NCBI GenBank assembly: GCA_003612625.1
Contig: RAZJ01000019.1
Coordinates: 1-54,727 of the forward strand
Source of the DNA: a bacterium 1XD42-1
Lineage (GTDB): Bacteria; Bacillota; Clostridia; Oscillospirales; Ruminococcaceae
Reading direction: 5' to 3'
DNA: 54,727 nucleotides
Shown here: piece after piece, positions 16,500 through 24,491 of the stretch
Numbering within the stretch: position 1 is the stretch's first letter
How the letters are laid out: the number at the start of each line of letters is the position of its first letter
Made by a program: the position numbers and the translations under genes
The notes under the pieces: model-generated
Told to the model about the DNA's origin: nothing
Seen by the model: the letters and a program-made list of their open reading frames with translations, nothing else
Database searches by the model: none

Positions 16500-16982
16500 T
16501 TATTGGCGTGCTCCTTCAATATGAAGGAATCTCGTCTGATCGCGGATATAATCCGATAAGGGACGGCCGGAAGCATCTTGCGTATGGGTTGCTATTAGGA
16601 GATCCAGATCTGTTTTTTCTGTAATCAATAAAGAATGATACCAAACCCCATTATAACGGCCTAATTGGATGATATCTCCAGGTTCAGCCATAGATTGGGG
16701 AACTTCGGAAGCATAAGGCCCGATACCGCGGTTAGATATTAAAAACTGATACAAATAAGGGACGCCACTCCAGCCAGCAGCACGATTGGAAGGGCTGCTG
16801 TAATACCAGCCGGTATCTTTTGTATAATTCATAACATGGCATCCGGCATAAATACATTGGGAAACAAAATTCGTACAATCCCCGCCTACTTTATCGAAAT
16901 TATAGTAGCGTGGATTCCGATGGAAAGCCCATTTTTTAGCATATGCAACCGCAGCATCACGGTTATAAGCAATGGTTTGCAT
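16500..16982 (-). CDS. Amidase_6 (putative amidase domain) protein
   Basis: 160 residues; ATG at 16982 with AAGGAGG 9 bases upstream (an in-frame extension further upstream lacks a ribosome site and covers the intergenic region). The whole protein is one Amidase_6-type, NlpC/P60-like fold. The Cys box 'GGDCTNFVSQCIYAG' (Cys36), the His box 'GVWYHSLLI' (His116) and a polar 'ATHTQDA' form a plausible Cys-His-Asp/His triad. There is no signal peptide, in contrast to many family members that carry export signals, so it may act in the cytoplasm, mother cell or forespore. Likely substrate is a peptide or peptidoglycan amide bond. Divergent from the siroheme/cobalamin fusion gene. Confidence 0.8.
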   Translation of the reverse strand: MQTIAYNRDAAVAYAKKWAFHRNPRYYNFDKVGGDCTNFVSQCIYAGCHVMNYTKDTGWYYSSPSNRAAGWSGVPYLYQFLISNRGIGPYASEVPQSMAEPGDIIQLGRYNGVWYHSLLITEKTDLDLLIATHTQDASGRPLSDYIRDQTRFLHIEGARQ

Positions 16983-17054
16983 GATATTTTCCCTCCTTGT
17001 ACATTTTATGCAAAAGCCAGGATTTCTGCTTATTTGGGGATAGCAGGAATTCAC

Positions 17055-17089
17055 TTGACTTTTAGGAGGAAAAAGTCTAAAATAGACTT
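17055..17089 (+). promoter_or_regulatory. Promoter with palindrome over the -10, upstream of the CbiJ/CysG-like gene
   Basis: TTGACT (17055-17060), 17-bp spacer, TAAAAT (17078-17083). The perfect 17-bp palindrome AAGTCTA-AAA-TAGACTT (17073-17089) covers the -10, a likely operator for an unidentified repressor. Confidence 0.6.
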
Positions 17090-17162
17090 CAGGCAACTTA
17101 CATAGATTATAAATTTTTCTATATAGTAATTTATGCAAAATTGCATATGGAAGGAACCAGAA

Positions 17163-18428
17163 ATGGCGAATTTTCTTATATTTTTGGGCATGGCGGGAAG
17201 TAAAGATTTGATTGATCTTTTGATGCAAAGTGGTTCTGAAGTTTGTGTCAGTACCACCCAACACCCTATGCCTGTTTTGCCAAAGGGGACTGCTGTCCTA
17301 AAAGAGCCGGAAACAGCGGATGAATTAGCGACATTGTTACAGTCTTTACAGTTTGACTGTGTTATTGATGCAAGCTTAGATCCTTGTATCCAGCGCTATG
17401 AACAAAGAAAAATTGCTTGTACATTTTCAGATATCCGTTATCTTCGTCTGGTCAATTCTGCTGGATGTAATGAAGCATGTGTTTATGTAGATTCAGCGGA
17501 AAAAGCCGCAGGTGTTTTGTCAGCAACAACAGGGAATGCCTTGCTTTTTTTAGGGCTTCCGGAATTAGAAGCTTTTACAAAGGTTCCCAATTTTAGTGGA
17601 CGGCTTTATCCATGTGTAAAACCTTCTCCCGCTGTTATCGACCAGTGCATATCAATGGGCTTCAAACAGGAAAACATGATAGCAATGGATAAAGGCTTTT
17701 CAAGGGAATTAACTTGTGCGGTCTTGCGGCAGATAAAAGCTTCTCTTCTTGTAACAAAGATAAAGGATGGGGCAGGGGGTACAGAACAATTTATGGCTGC
17801 GCGGGATGCAGATGCAACTGCTATTGCAATTGGGCATCCCAGCAATGAACAAGGTTTTACTTATCCGGAATTATTGGAGCTTTTAGAACGGAACTATGGA
17901 ATATCATCGCCAAGTAAACAGACAGGAGGTCCATATTTTCCATTATTTGTAGATTTGCAGGATAAAAAGCTGCTGGTCATTGGAGGCGGTGCAGCAGCGG
18001 CAAAAAGGACAGAAACTTTATTGCGGTTTTGCCATCACGTTTCTGTAATAGCCCCCCAATTTGACCGGGCATTTGACCGATTGGAAGCTGTACGCATAGA
18101 ACGGCCTTATATGCATGGGGACTGCAAAGGATATGATTATATTTTTGCAGTGGCTGATAATCAGGAAATTAACCGTGTAGTGGGAGAAGATGCAAAGGGA
18201 CTGCATATCTCAGTATATTTGGAAAATATATCAGAAGACAGTGATTTTTTATTTCCTGACATTACCAGAAAAGGGACGGTTGTAGTAGGAGCATGTGTTC
18301 CGGAACGGGATAAAAAATTACGGCAGTCCTTAATTCAAGCTATCGGAGAACGTTTGGAGGCTATGCTTTCTAAGAAAAAAACTGGGGATACAAAAGAAAA
18401 ACATAAAGAGAAAAAAGATAATGGATAA
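17163..18428 (+). CDS. Fusion: precorrin-6x reductase-like (CbiJ) + precorrin-2 dehydrogenase-like
   Basis: 421 residues from ATG 17163 (GGAAGGA upstream); an earlier in-frame ATG at 17133 lacks a ribosome site. Residues ~1-245 follow CbiJ/CobK: 'FLIFLGMAGSKDLIDLL' nucleotide-binding start, 'DCVIDASLDP', 'RLYPCVKPSP', and the C-terminal 'SLLVTKIKDGAGGTEQFMAA'. The ATHPFA-like motif is altered to ASLDPC. Residues ~257-406 form a Rossmann domain as in the N-terminus of CysG/Met8/SirC ('KKLLVIGGGAAAAKRTETLL', 'YIFAVADNQEINR'). A Lys-rich tail follows. These are two pyridine-nucleotide enzymes of tetrapyrrole synthesis, for B12 and siroheme. No other cobalamin or siroheme gene is nearby. Domain calls are good; activity of the first half is less sure. 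Confidence 0.75.
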   Translation: MANFLIFLGMAGSKDLIDLLMQSGSEVCVSTTQHPMPVLPKGTAVLKEPETADELATLLQSLQFDCVIDASLDPCIQRYEQRKIACTFSDIRYLRLVNSAGCNEACVYVDSAEKAAGVLSATTGNALLFLGLPELEAFTKVPNFSGRLYPCVKPSPAVIDQCISMGFKQENMIAMDKGFSRELTCAVLRQIKASLLVTKIKDGAGGTEQFMAARDADATAIAIGHPSNEQGFTYPELLELLERNYGISSPSKQTGGPYFPLFVDLQDKKLLVIGGGAAAAKRTETLLRFCHHVSVIAPQFDRAFDRLEAVRIERPYMHGDCKGYDYIFAVADNQEINRVVGEDAKGLHISVYLENISEDSDFLFPDITRKGTVVVGACVPERDKKLRQSLIQAIGERLEAMLSKKKTGDTKEKHKEKKDNG

Positions 18429-18439
18429 TTCTTTAACAG

Positions 18440-18474
18440 CCAAAAGCCTGTCCTGAAGTAGGGCAGGCTTTTGG
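18440..18474. terminator. Terminator between convergent genes
   Basis: CCAAAAGCCTG (18440-18450) pairs with CAGGCTTTTGG (18464-18474). The T-rich part is inside the stem on both strands; it separates the fusion gene from nth. Confidence 0.7.
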
Positions 18475-18490
18475 ATAGTTGAAAGCAATT

Positions 18491-19141
18491 TTATTTTTTC
18501 TGCGCATTTTCCAGAGCATGTTTGCAACAAGAATTTAATACACACTGGTCACATTTCGGTTTTCTGGCAACACAAACGGCGCGCCCATGTAATACAAGAC
18601 GATGGCAAAAATTATTAGATTCCTCCGGAGGCAAGAGGGGACGGAGCTGGTTTTCTACTTTTAAAGGATCTTTACCTTCGCTTAATCCCAATAAATTGGT
18701 AATCCGGATGCAATGGGTATCACAAACAATAGCAGGCTTATGGAAAATATCTCCTACCATTAAATTAGCGGTTTTCCGTCCAATCCCTGGAAGCTTTGTC
18801 AATTCTTCCACCGTTTCCGGCATAATACCATTATATTCCTCATGAAGCATTTTACACATATTTACAATATCCCGGGCTTTTGTTTTATAAAGCCCGCAGC
18901 TTTTGATCATTTGCTCTACGTCTTCCAGATCAGCTTGTGCGAAATCTGCAATAGAACGGTATTTTTGGAATAGATCTTTGCAAACAATATTGACACGTGC
19001 ATCTGTACATTGTGCCGCTAACCGGGTAGCAATCAATAATTCATGGGGCACAGTATACACCAACGAACATATAGCGTCGGGATACTCTTTTTTCAGCAAT
19101 TCCACTGCCTGTAAAGCAGTTTTCTTTTTATCAAAACCCAA
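18491..19141 (-). CDS. nth: Endonuclease III, DNA glycosylase/AP lyase
   Basis: 216 residues if started at TTG 19141, which has AAAGGAG 9 bases upstream and gives the usual family length; the in-frame ATG at 19195 has no ribosome site. It removes oxidised pyrimidines in base-excision repair. HhH motif with catalytic Lys: 'LPGIGRKTANLMVG'. Catalytic Asp: 'VCDTHCIRITN'. The [4Fe-4S] loop Cys-X6-Cys-X2-Cys-X5-Cys is intact ('CVARKPKCDQCVLNSCC'). 'TAQCTDARVN' matches the family 'SAQ.TD..VN'. Monocistronic and convergent with the tetrapyrrole fusion gene. Confidence 0.93.
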   Translation of the reverse strand: MGFDKKKTALQAVELLKKEYPDAICSLVYTVPHELLIATRLAAQCTDARVNIVCKDLFQKYRSIADFAQADLEDVEQMIKSCGLYKTKARDIVNMCKMLHEEYNGIMPETVEELTKLPGIGRKTANLMVGDIFHKPAIVCDTHCIRITNLLGLSEGKDPLKVENQLRPLLPPEESNNFCHRLVLHGRAVCVARKPKCDQCVLNSCCKHALENAQKK

Positions 19142-19339
19142 CCTGTTTTTCTCCTTTCCTGCAAAAAATATCCTGTTTTTGTCGAAATAACGCATTTATT
19201 ATACCGTGCTTTTGACGTTACGTCAAACAGATAAATATTCTTAGCTGGTATGGAGCAAGATAAAGACAAATTGAAGAATACCAATAATATAAAATATTTG
19301 TTGAGTTTTTCAAAATTAGTAGAAAAAAGGGGAATTGTG

Positions 19340-19348
19340 TGATATAAT
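19340..19348 (+). promoter_or_regulatory. Extended -10 promoter of the AI-2E permease gene
   Basis: TGATATAAT, a TGn-extended -10, at 19340-19348. No good -35 is present. It lies 42 bp before the start codon. Confidence 0.5.
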
Positions 19349-19390
19349 AGCCATAAAATTGTTAATTTTAAATTAGGGAGAAGTGCGTAA

Positions 19391-20731
19391 ATGAAATTAG
19401 ATTTCAACAGGCGCTACACCACCATTGCATTTTATGCCTTTTTAGTTTTATCAGGAGCAGGATTATTTGCGGCATTTCTTCAGAATTTTCCATTTTTTAA
19501 AGGCTTTTTCCTGCAAATTTTTACGTTGCTTCGTCCTTTTATTTATGGCTTTGGAATCGCATATATTTTAAATCCGGTTTTAAAATTTGTGGAATCCATT
19601 TTGGCCGAATTTTCTGGGAGTTATATTTCCAGCAAGCCAAGAAGGGCTATTGCAATTTGTTTGACTTATTTGCTGGCGGCGGGTGTAATTGCTATTTTTA
19701 TTATGATTATGCTTCCCCAGCTTGTCAACAGTGTAACAGGGCTGGTCAACCGTATGGTTACGTTTCTGAATTCCACTAATCGGGATGTGTTAATGAATTA
19801 CATTTTAAGTTTTTCGTCAGATATGGATATTAGCACAGCTCTTTGGGATTATATCAGCCAATATGCAGATAAAATTATTCAAACCACTTATAGTTTAATT
19901 ACCAGCCGTATTCTTCCAGTTATGACCAATATAACGACAGGGCTGGCTTCTGGATTGTTGAATGTTGTAGTTGGTATTATCGTTTCTATTTATATGTTGG
20001 CAGATAAGGAACGATTTGGTGCAGGTATGAAACGGATTTGGTATGCAGTTCTTCCTTCTTCAAAAGCAGACTGGATTTTGGAATTGGCAGGGGATGCCAA
20101 CCATGTTTTTGGCGGTTTTATTTCAGGGAAATTATTAGATTCTTTGATTATTGGAATAATTTGTTTTTTTGGCATGACATTTTTAAACCGTGTGCTTCCT
20201 TTTGCCATGCCAAGTGCAATGTTAATTTCTGTTATTGTAGGACTGACAAACATTATTCCATATTTTGGGCCTTTTATTGGCGCCATTCCTTCTTTCTTTA
20301 TTATTTTAATTGAAAGCCCAAAAGGCGCATTTGTTTTCCTGTTATTTATATTTGCTTTGCAGCAATTTGACGGAAATATTTTAGGCCCAAAGATTTTAGG
20401 GGATTCTACGGGATTGTCAGCATTTTGGGTTGTATTTTCCATTACACTTTTTGGTGGTTTATACGGGTTTGTGGGAATGTTTTTAGGAGTTCCGGTGTTC
20501 TCTGTCATTTTCATGCTTTTAAACCGTTTGGTGCGGGCTAACCTTGTAAAACGCGGGATGCCTTTGGAATTAGATGATTATTGTGCACCGGATGCTCCTT
20601 TATTGAAAGCTAAAGAAAAAGGGAAAAAACGGCGGGGCTTACGCCGTGCCCATACAGTAAAGCCCTTATCTCCGGAAGAATCCGAAAAACAGGCACGCCA
20701 AGAACGGGACAGAAAAGAAAAAGGCCGATAG
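19391..20731 (+). CDS. AI-2E family (PerM/TqsA-like) membrane permease
   Basis: 446 residues, ATG after AGGGAG. About eight hydrophobic segments with the family order: two N-terminal helices, a long amphipathic region (~60-190), then the conserved block 'FIGAIPSFFIILIESP' - 'FALQQFDGNILGPKILG' - 'GFVGMFLGVPVFSVIF'. The Lys/Arg-rich C-terminal tail (~400-446) is cytoplasmic. Members export small molecules, signals or ions (AI-2 export for TqsA, Na+/H+ exchange for some). The substrate cannot be told here. It is followed 25 bp later by a large membrane protein, probably co-transcribed. Confidence 0.88.
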   Translation: MKLDFNRRYTTIAFYAFLVLSGAGLFAAFLQNFPFFKGFFLQIFTLLRPFIYGFGIAYILNPVLKFVESILAEFSGSYISSKPRRAIAICLTYLLAAGVIAIFIMIMLPQLVNSVTGLVNRMVTFLNSTNRDVLMNYILSFSSDMDISTALWDYISQYADKIIQTTYSLITSRILPVMTNITTGLASGLLNVVVGIIVSIYMLADKERFGAGMKRIWYAVLPSSKADWILELAGDANHVFGGFISGKLLDSLIIGIICFFGMTFLNRVLPFAMPSAMLISVIVGLTNIIPYFGPFIGAIPSFFIILIESPKGAFVFLLFIFALQQFDGNILGPKILGDSTGLSAFWVVFSITLFGGLYGFVGMFLGVPVFSVIFMLLNRLVRANLVKRGMPLELDDYCAPDAPLLKAKEKGKKRRGLRRAHTVKPLSPEESEKQARQERDRKEKGR

Positions 20732-20756
20732 CCTTGAGAAAAAAGGGGATTTTGTA

Positions 20757-22418
20757 TTGAATTTAAAAAAATATAAAAAGTTCACATATGCAGGAATGAT
20801 CCTCCTGCTTGGTATTTATATTTTTATAAGCGCCCCTAATTTGAACCCGTTTTTTTATATGGATGGAGCTTTTTTTTGGGCAGTAACCATTACAGCTTTT
20901 CTGGGCCTTACGGCTTTATTCCGTTTTGGAGAATTAACTTTTCAATTTATTCCCCAGGATGGAACCCAGGCCCGTCCTTTTAATTATGTACCCAATGGGA
21001 AATTTCCAGTTTGGATTAAAATTTGCTTGCTTATCCCATGGATATTTTTAATCGTGGTATCAATAGCATCTTCCTTTATCTTTAATTGGAAAGCATATCG
21101 GGATCAACTGGGGGAATCGGAAGTGGTTTCTTTTTCCAGTGATATGCAGGCAATGGATTTAAGCCAGGTGCCTATTGTAGACAAACAACTGGCTGGGATT
21201 TTAGCAGATAAAAAGCTTGGGGAACGTGCCGGATTAGGAAGCCAGGTTTTTTTGGGGCGGGAGGACGCTACCATTCAAAAGGTCAATGAAAAGCTGGTAT
21301 GGGCTGTTCCTATGTATCATTCCGGCATTTTTAAATGGCTGACCAATTTATCTGGTACACCAGGTTATATTTTGGTATCTGCGACAGATGTAAATGATGT
21401 ACAATATATAGAAGATTACCGGGTAAAATATCAGCCCAACAATTATCTGCTTCATGATTTAAAGCGTCATGTCCGGTTTGGAGGCGCATGGTTTGAAGGT
21501 ATTACAGATCCTTCTTTTGAAATTGATGATAACGGGCAGCCTTACTGGGTTTATACCACATACCGCAATTTACGGGGATTTCATTTGCCGGAAGCAACTG
21601 GGGCATGGGTAGTCAATGCAACAACAGGGGAAATGGCCCGGTATTCAATTCAAAATATTCCTTCCTGGGTTGACCGGGTACAGCCGGAAAATTTTATTAT
21701 CCAGCAAATCAACAATAAAGGGGAATTTGTACGGGGCTGGTTGAACTTCGCAGATCGTGACAAATTCCGTGCCTCACAAGGGGATATGATTATTTATAAT
21801 AATGATCATTGTTATCTGTTTACCGGGATGACCAGTGTAGGCGGTGATAATAGTGCCATTGGATTTATTATGGTAGATATGATCACAAAAGAATCCATTG
21901 CTTATGAAATGGCGGGCGCAACAGAAGAAGCCGCCAAACGTTCCGCAGAAGGCAAAGTCCAGCATTTAAAATATCAGGCAACATTCCCATTGATCCTGAA
22001 TATCGAAGGACAGCCAACTTATTTTATGGCACTGATGGATAATAACTGGCTGATCAAACAATACGCATTTGTATCTGTTACCAATTATTCCATTGTAGGT
22101 ACAGGGGAAACCATTTCTTTAGCAATGCGGGATTATGGCCAGGGGCTGAAAAATGCAGGGATTGCAGCAGTAGCTGTTGGGGAAAGCCAGAAAGTATCTG
22201 GAAAGGTACTGCGGATTGCGGCTGAAATCAATGGCGGAGAAACCAGCTATAAAATAATCCTGGAAAATATGCAGGATACTTTATTTATTGTCCCGGCAAT
22301 TCTCAGTGATGAATTAGCTTTGACAAGGGAAGGGGATCGGGTAGAACTGGAATATGGAGAAAATACCATGATTCCACAAGCAACAGCTTTTGATAATTTG
22401 GAGTTTATACAGAAATAA
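20757..22418 (+). CDS. Large membrane-anchored protein of unknown function
   Basis: 553 residues from a TTG start (AAAAGGGGAT just upstream; the first ATG would cut into the first helix). Three N-terminal hydrophobic helices lie at residues ~12-28, ~38-55 and ~88-108 ('ICLLIPWIFLIVVSIASSFI'). The remaining ~440 residues are a soluble domain with 'YILVSATDVNDVQYIEDY', 'RHVRFGGAWFEGITDPSFEI' and 'DDNGQPYWVYTTY', many aromatic residues and beta character. It ends in an OB-like segment (~490-545: 'VSGKVLRIAAEINGGETSYK'). Clostridial and Bacillota genomes have similar uncharacterised proteins, but I cannot name a family. Pairing with the AI-2E permease suggests a joint envelope role. Confidence 0.75.
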   Translation: MNLKKYKKFTYAGMILLLGIYIFISAPNLNPFFYMDGAFFWAVTITAFLGLTALFRFGELTFQFIPQDGTQARPFNYVPNGKFPVWIKICLLIPWIFLIVVSIASSFIFNWKAYRDQLGESEVVSFSSDMQAMDLSQVPIVDKQLAGILADKKLGERAGLGSQVFLGREDATIQKVNEKLVWAVPMYHSGIFKWLTNLSGTPGYILVSATDVNDVQYIEDYRVKYQPNNYLLHDLKRHVRFGGAWFEGITDPSFEIDDNGQPYWVYTTYRNLRGFHLPEATGAWVVNATTGEMARYSIQNIPSWVDRVQPENFIIQQINNKGEFVRGWLNFADRDKFRASQGDMIIYNNDHCYLFTGMTSVGGDNSAIGFIMVDMITKESIAYEMAGATEEAAKRSAEGKVQHLKYQATFPLILNIEGQPTYFMALMDNNWLIKQYAFVSVTNYSIVGTGETISLAMRDYGQGLKNAGIAAVAVGESQKVSGKVLRIAAEINGGETSYKIILENMQDTLFIVPAILSDELALTREGDRVELEYGENTMIPQATAFDNLEFIQK

Positions 22419-22441
22419 TATTTGAATTAGCCGATTTCATC

Positions 22442-22510
22442 TTAAGAGCCTATCCCGAAATAAAATTTGCAAGCAAGATGTGCATGGATTATTTTGGGAT
22501 AGACTCTTAA
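22442..22510. repeat. Long imperfect inverted repeat, MITE-like or terminator
   Basis: TTAAGAGCCTATCCCGAAATA (22442-22462, 21 nt, given here as its pattern TTAAGAG..TATCCC) faces 22490-22510, whose complement differs at two positions (19 of 21 matches). The loop is 27 nt. There is no T-run on the plus side beyond TTAATATC. Length, palindromic ends and 'CTATCCC' termini resemble small non-autonomous elements derived from DDE transposons; a terminator role for the upstream operon is also possible. Confidence 0.55.
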
Positions 22511-22540
22511 TATCAAGAATTTTTTAGGTAGGGTTATGGC

Positions 22541-24193
22541 ATGAAAAGGTTAAATGGAATAGCTGCTTCTAAAGGGATAGCAATTGGGCGGCTTTTCTTC
22601 TATGAAAATTCTACAATGCCGGTGGAACCAGGCTATGCCCAATGTTCTGTTACAGAATGGCAGCGTTTTGAAAATGCACGTATTCGGGCTTCTGAGATGC
22701 TGCGGGATATCCATCAGCAGGCTTTGCCGCAAGTAGGCGGAAATGAATCCATGATTTTTGAAATCCATCAAATGATGATGTCAGATGATGATTATTTAAA
22801 TTCTGTACGGGAATTGATTCAAAAAAGCGGTTTTACAGCAGAATATGCCGTTCAGCAGACAGGAAACCGGCTGGAACAGATGTTCCTGGGAATCAAAGAT
22901 GGTTATATGCGGGAAAGGGCAGCAGATATACGGGATATTACCAAACGTTTGCTGGATATTTTGTCAGGTCGGAAACCGCCAACACTTTCTTCTTTAGGAA
23001 ACCAGTTTGTTATCGCAGCAAAAGATATGATGCCCAGTGATACCATCTGTGTTAATAAAAAACGGGTGCTGGGTGTTATTACGCAAAATGGTTCTTGTGT
23101 TTCCCATGCGGCGATTTTAGCCCGGACAATGGGGATACCGGCTGTTGTAGGGTTGGGGGCAGAGCAATACTGCCAGCTTAACAATAAAAGTATTATTATT
23201 ATAGATGGTTTTCAGGGGATTTCGATTATTGATCCGGATGAACGGGTATTAAATTTATATCGGGAACGGCAGCAAGAGTACCGGAAATACCGGGCCCGTT
23301 TACAGCGGTTAAAGGGCGGTGCAAATGAAACCAGAGATGGAAGAAAAGTTGTAATTATGGCAAATATCTGCCGGCCTGAAGATATAACGGAAGTGCTGGA
23401 AAATGATGCCCAAGGGGTAGGGCTTTTCCGGACAGAATACCTTTATTTGGAGGAAGATTTTCCTTCCGAACAGATTCAATTTGAGGCATACCGTTCCATA
23501 TTGGAACAAATGGCGGGGAAATCTGTTATTGTACGCACATTAGATATGAAAGCTGGAGTCCAACTGAGGAACCAGATTATGGAAAATAATCCGGCTATGG
23601 GTTGTCATGGTATTCGTGCCAGCCTTCGGAAACCCCAGGTTTTTTCGACACAAATCCGGGCCCTTTTGCGAGCCTCTGTTTATGGCCGTTTGTCTATTCT
23701 TCTCCCGATGGTAATTTCGGTTGATGAATTGATGGACGCCAAAGGCATTATCCAAGACTGCAAGGAAGAATTGCGGGCACAAGGTGTTCCTTTTTCCAAT
23801 GATATTCCCTTAGGAATTTTAATTGAAACACCAGCCGCAGCAATGATGGCCAATGAGCTGGCGAAAGAAGCTGACTTTTTTTCCATTGGAACAAATGATT
23901 TAACCCAGTATACTTTAGCGGTAGACCGTACCAATGGAAGTATTGGTTCCTTATACGATCCTGGCAATCCTGCTGTTTTGCGTTTGATCCGGCTGACAGC
24001 CGAAGCTGCCCAAAAAGCAGGGATTCCCTGCGGGATCTGTGGGGAAGCTGCGGCAAACTGTAATTTAACAGAAACGCTTCTTTCAATGGAAGGGATTACT
24101 TCTCTTTCTGTATCGCCGCCTTTTGTGCTGGAAATTCGGGAAAAAGTATGTTCGATTGATTTGGGCAACCGGGAAAAAACTGGAATTTCTTAG
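22541..24193 (+). CDS. ptsI: Phosphoenolpyruvate-protein phosphotransferase (PTS enzyme I), divergent
   Basis: 550 residues, ATG after GTAGGG. Enzyme I takes phosphate from PEP and passes it to HPr. Phospho-His domain: 'GSCVSHAAILARTMGIPAVVG' region with His189. HPr-binding helical domain at ~25-145. C-terminal PEP barrel: 'FRTEYLYLEED', 'ETPAAAMMANELAKEADFF', 'SIGTNDLTQYTLAVDR', Cys in 'CGICGEAA'. Oddities are that the usual RTLDIGGDK is 'RTLDMKAGVQL' and the NPxLGxRAIR box is 'NPAMGCHGIR', with His where a PEP-binding Arg is expected. The C-terminus is short. No HPr or enzyme II gene is adjacent. It may be a paralog with altered PEP site or a reduced-activity enzyme I; the family call is firm. 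Confidence 0.85.
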   Translation: MKRLNGIAASKGIAIGRLFFYENSTMPVEPGYAQCSVTEWQRFENARIRASEMLRDIHQQALPQVGGNESMIFEIHQMMMSDDDYLNSVRELIQKSGFTAEYAVQQTGNRLEQMFLGIKDGYMRERAADIRDITKRLLDILSGRKPPTLSSLGNQFVIAAKDMMPSDTICVNKKRVLGVITQNGSCVSHAAILARTMGIPAVVGLGAEQYCQLNNKSIIIIDGFQGISIIDPDERVLNLYRERQQEYRKYRARLQRLKGGANETRDGRKVVIMANICRPEDITEVLENDAQGVGLFRTEYLYLEEDFPSEQIQFEAYRSILEQMAGKSVIVRTLDMKAGVQLRNQIMENNPAMGCHGIRASLRKPQVFSTQIRALLRASVYGRLSILLPMVISVDELMDAKGIIQDCKEELRAQGVPFSNDIPLGILIETPAAAMMANELAKEADFFSIGTNDLTQYTLAVDRTNGSIGSLYDPGNPAVLRLIRLTAEAAQKAGIPCGICGEAAANCNLTETLLSMEGITSLSVSPPFVLEIREKVCSIDLGNREKTGIS

Positions 24194-24243
24194 GCAGATC
24201 AAAATTTTTATGTCTAAAAAAGTATTAAGATAGACACGAAAGC

Positions 24244-24272
24244 TTGCATTGTATTTTAAAAGCAGTTATAAT
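24244..24272 (+). promoter_or_regulatory. SigA promoter of the folate transporter transcript
   Basis: TTGCAT (24244-24249), 17-bp spacer, TATAAT (24267-24272), about 40 bases before the riboswitch. Confidence 0.75.
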
Positions 24273-24309
24273 GGAATCATTCCAAACAAAGGAATGGTTT
24301 TCCTACTGT

Positions 24310-24430
24310 TTGGAGCAGAGTAGAAACTGGCGCGTAATACGATGGTTCGTATGAGTGCTGCCTGGTCGGGGAGTTGTCAGGCGGACGAAAAGGAGTATCC
24401 TGCGGTGTCTGTTTCGCATCCCGCTGCTGC
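24310..24430 (+). ncRNA. THF (tetrahydrofolate) riboswitch
   Basis: The order of conserved blocks fits the folT-type THF aptamer: GGAGCAGAGTAGA start, GGCGCGTAA, GGGGAGTTG (24369-24376 area), GGACGAAAAGGA, GCGGTGTCTG and CGCATCCCGCT near the 3' end. The 5' and 3' ends close a P1-like stem (GCAG with CTGC). It directly precedes a folate ECF S component, the main target of this class. No covariance search could be run. Confidence 0.85.
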
Positions 24431-24442
24431 ATTCAAAAGAGT

Positions 24443-24490
24443 CTCTCTTTTCATGTAGCGTGTGATGTTACATGAAAGGAGAGTGTTTTT
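24443..24490 (+). promoter_or_regulatory. Expression platform: hairpin containing the folT Shine-Dalgarno, with T-run
   Basis: 24443-24457 (CTCTCTTTTCATGTA) pairs fully with 24469-24483 (TACATGAAAGGAGAG) allowing one G-U. The downstream arm holds AAGGAGAG, the ribosome site of the TTG start at 24492, and TGTTTTT follows. It can act as a Shine-Dalgarno sequestrator and/or an intrinsic terminator in response to THF. Confidence 0.8.
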
Positions 24491-24491
24491 A

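Noticed and set aside
16983-17264. N-terminal extension of the Amidase_6 frame
   Set aside because: The extension covers the divergent promoter and palindrome, has no family similarity, and the internal ATG at 16982 has a strong ribosome site.
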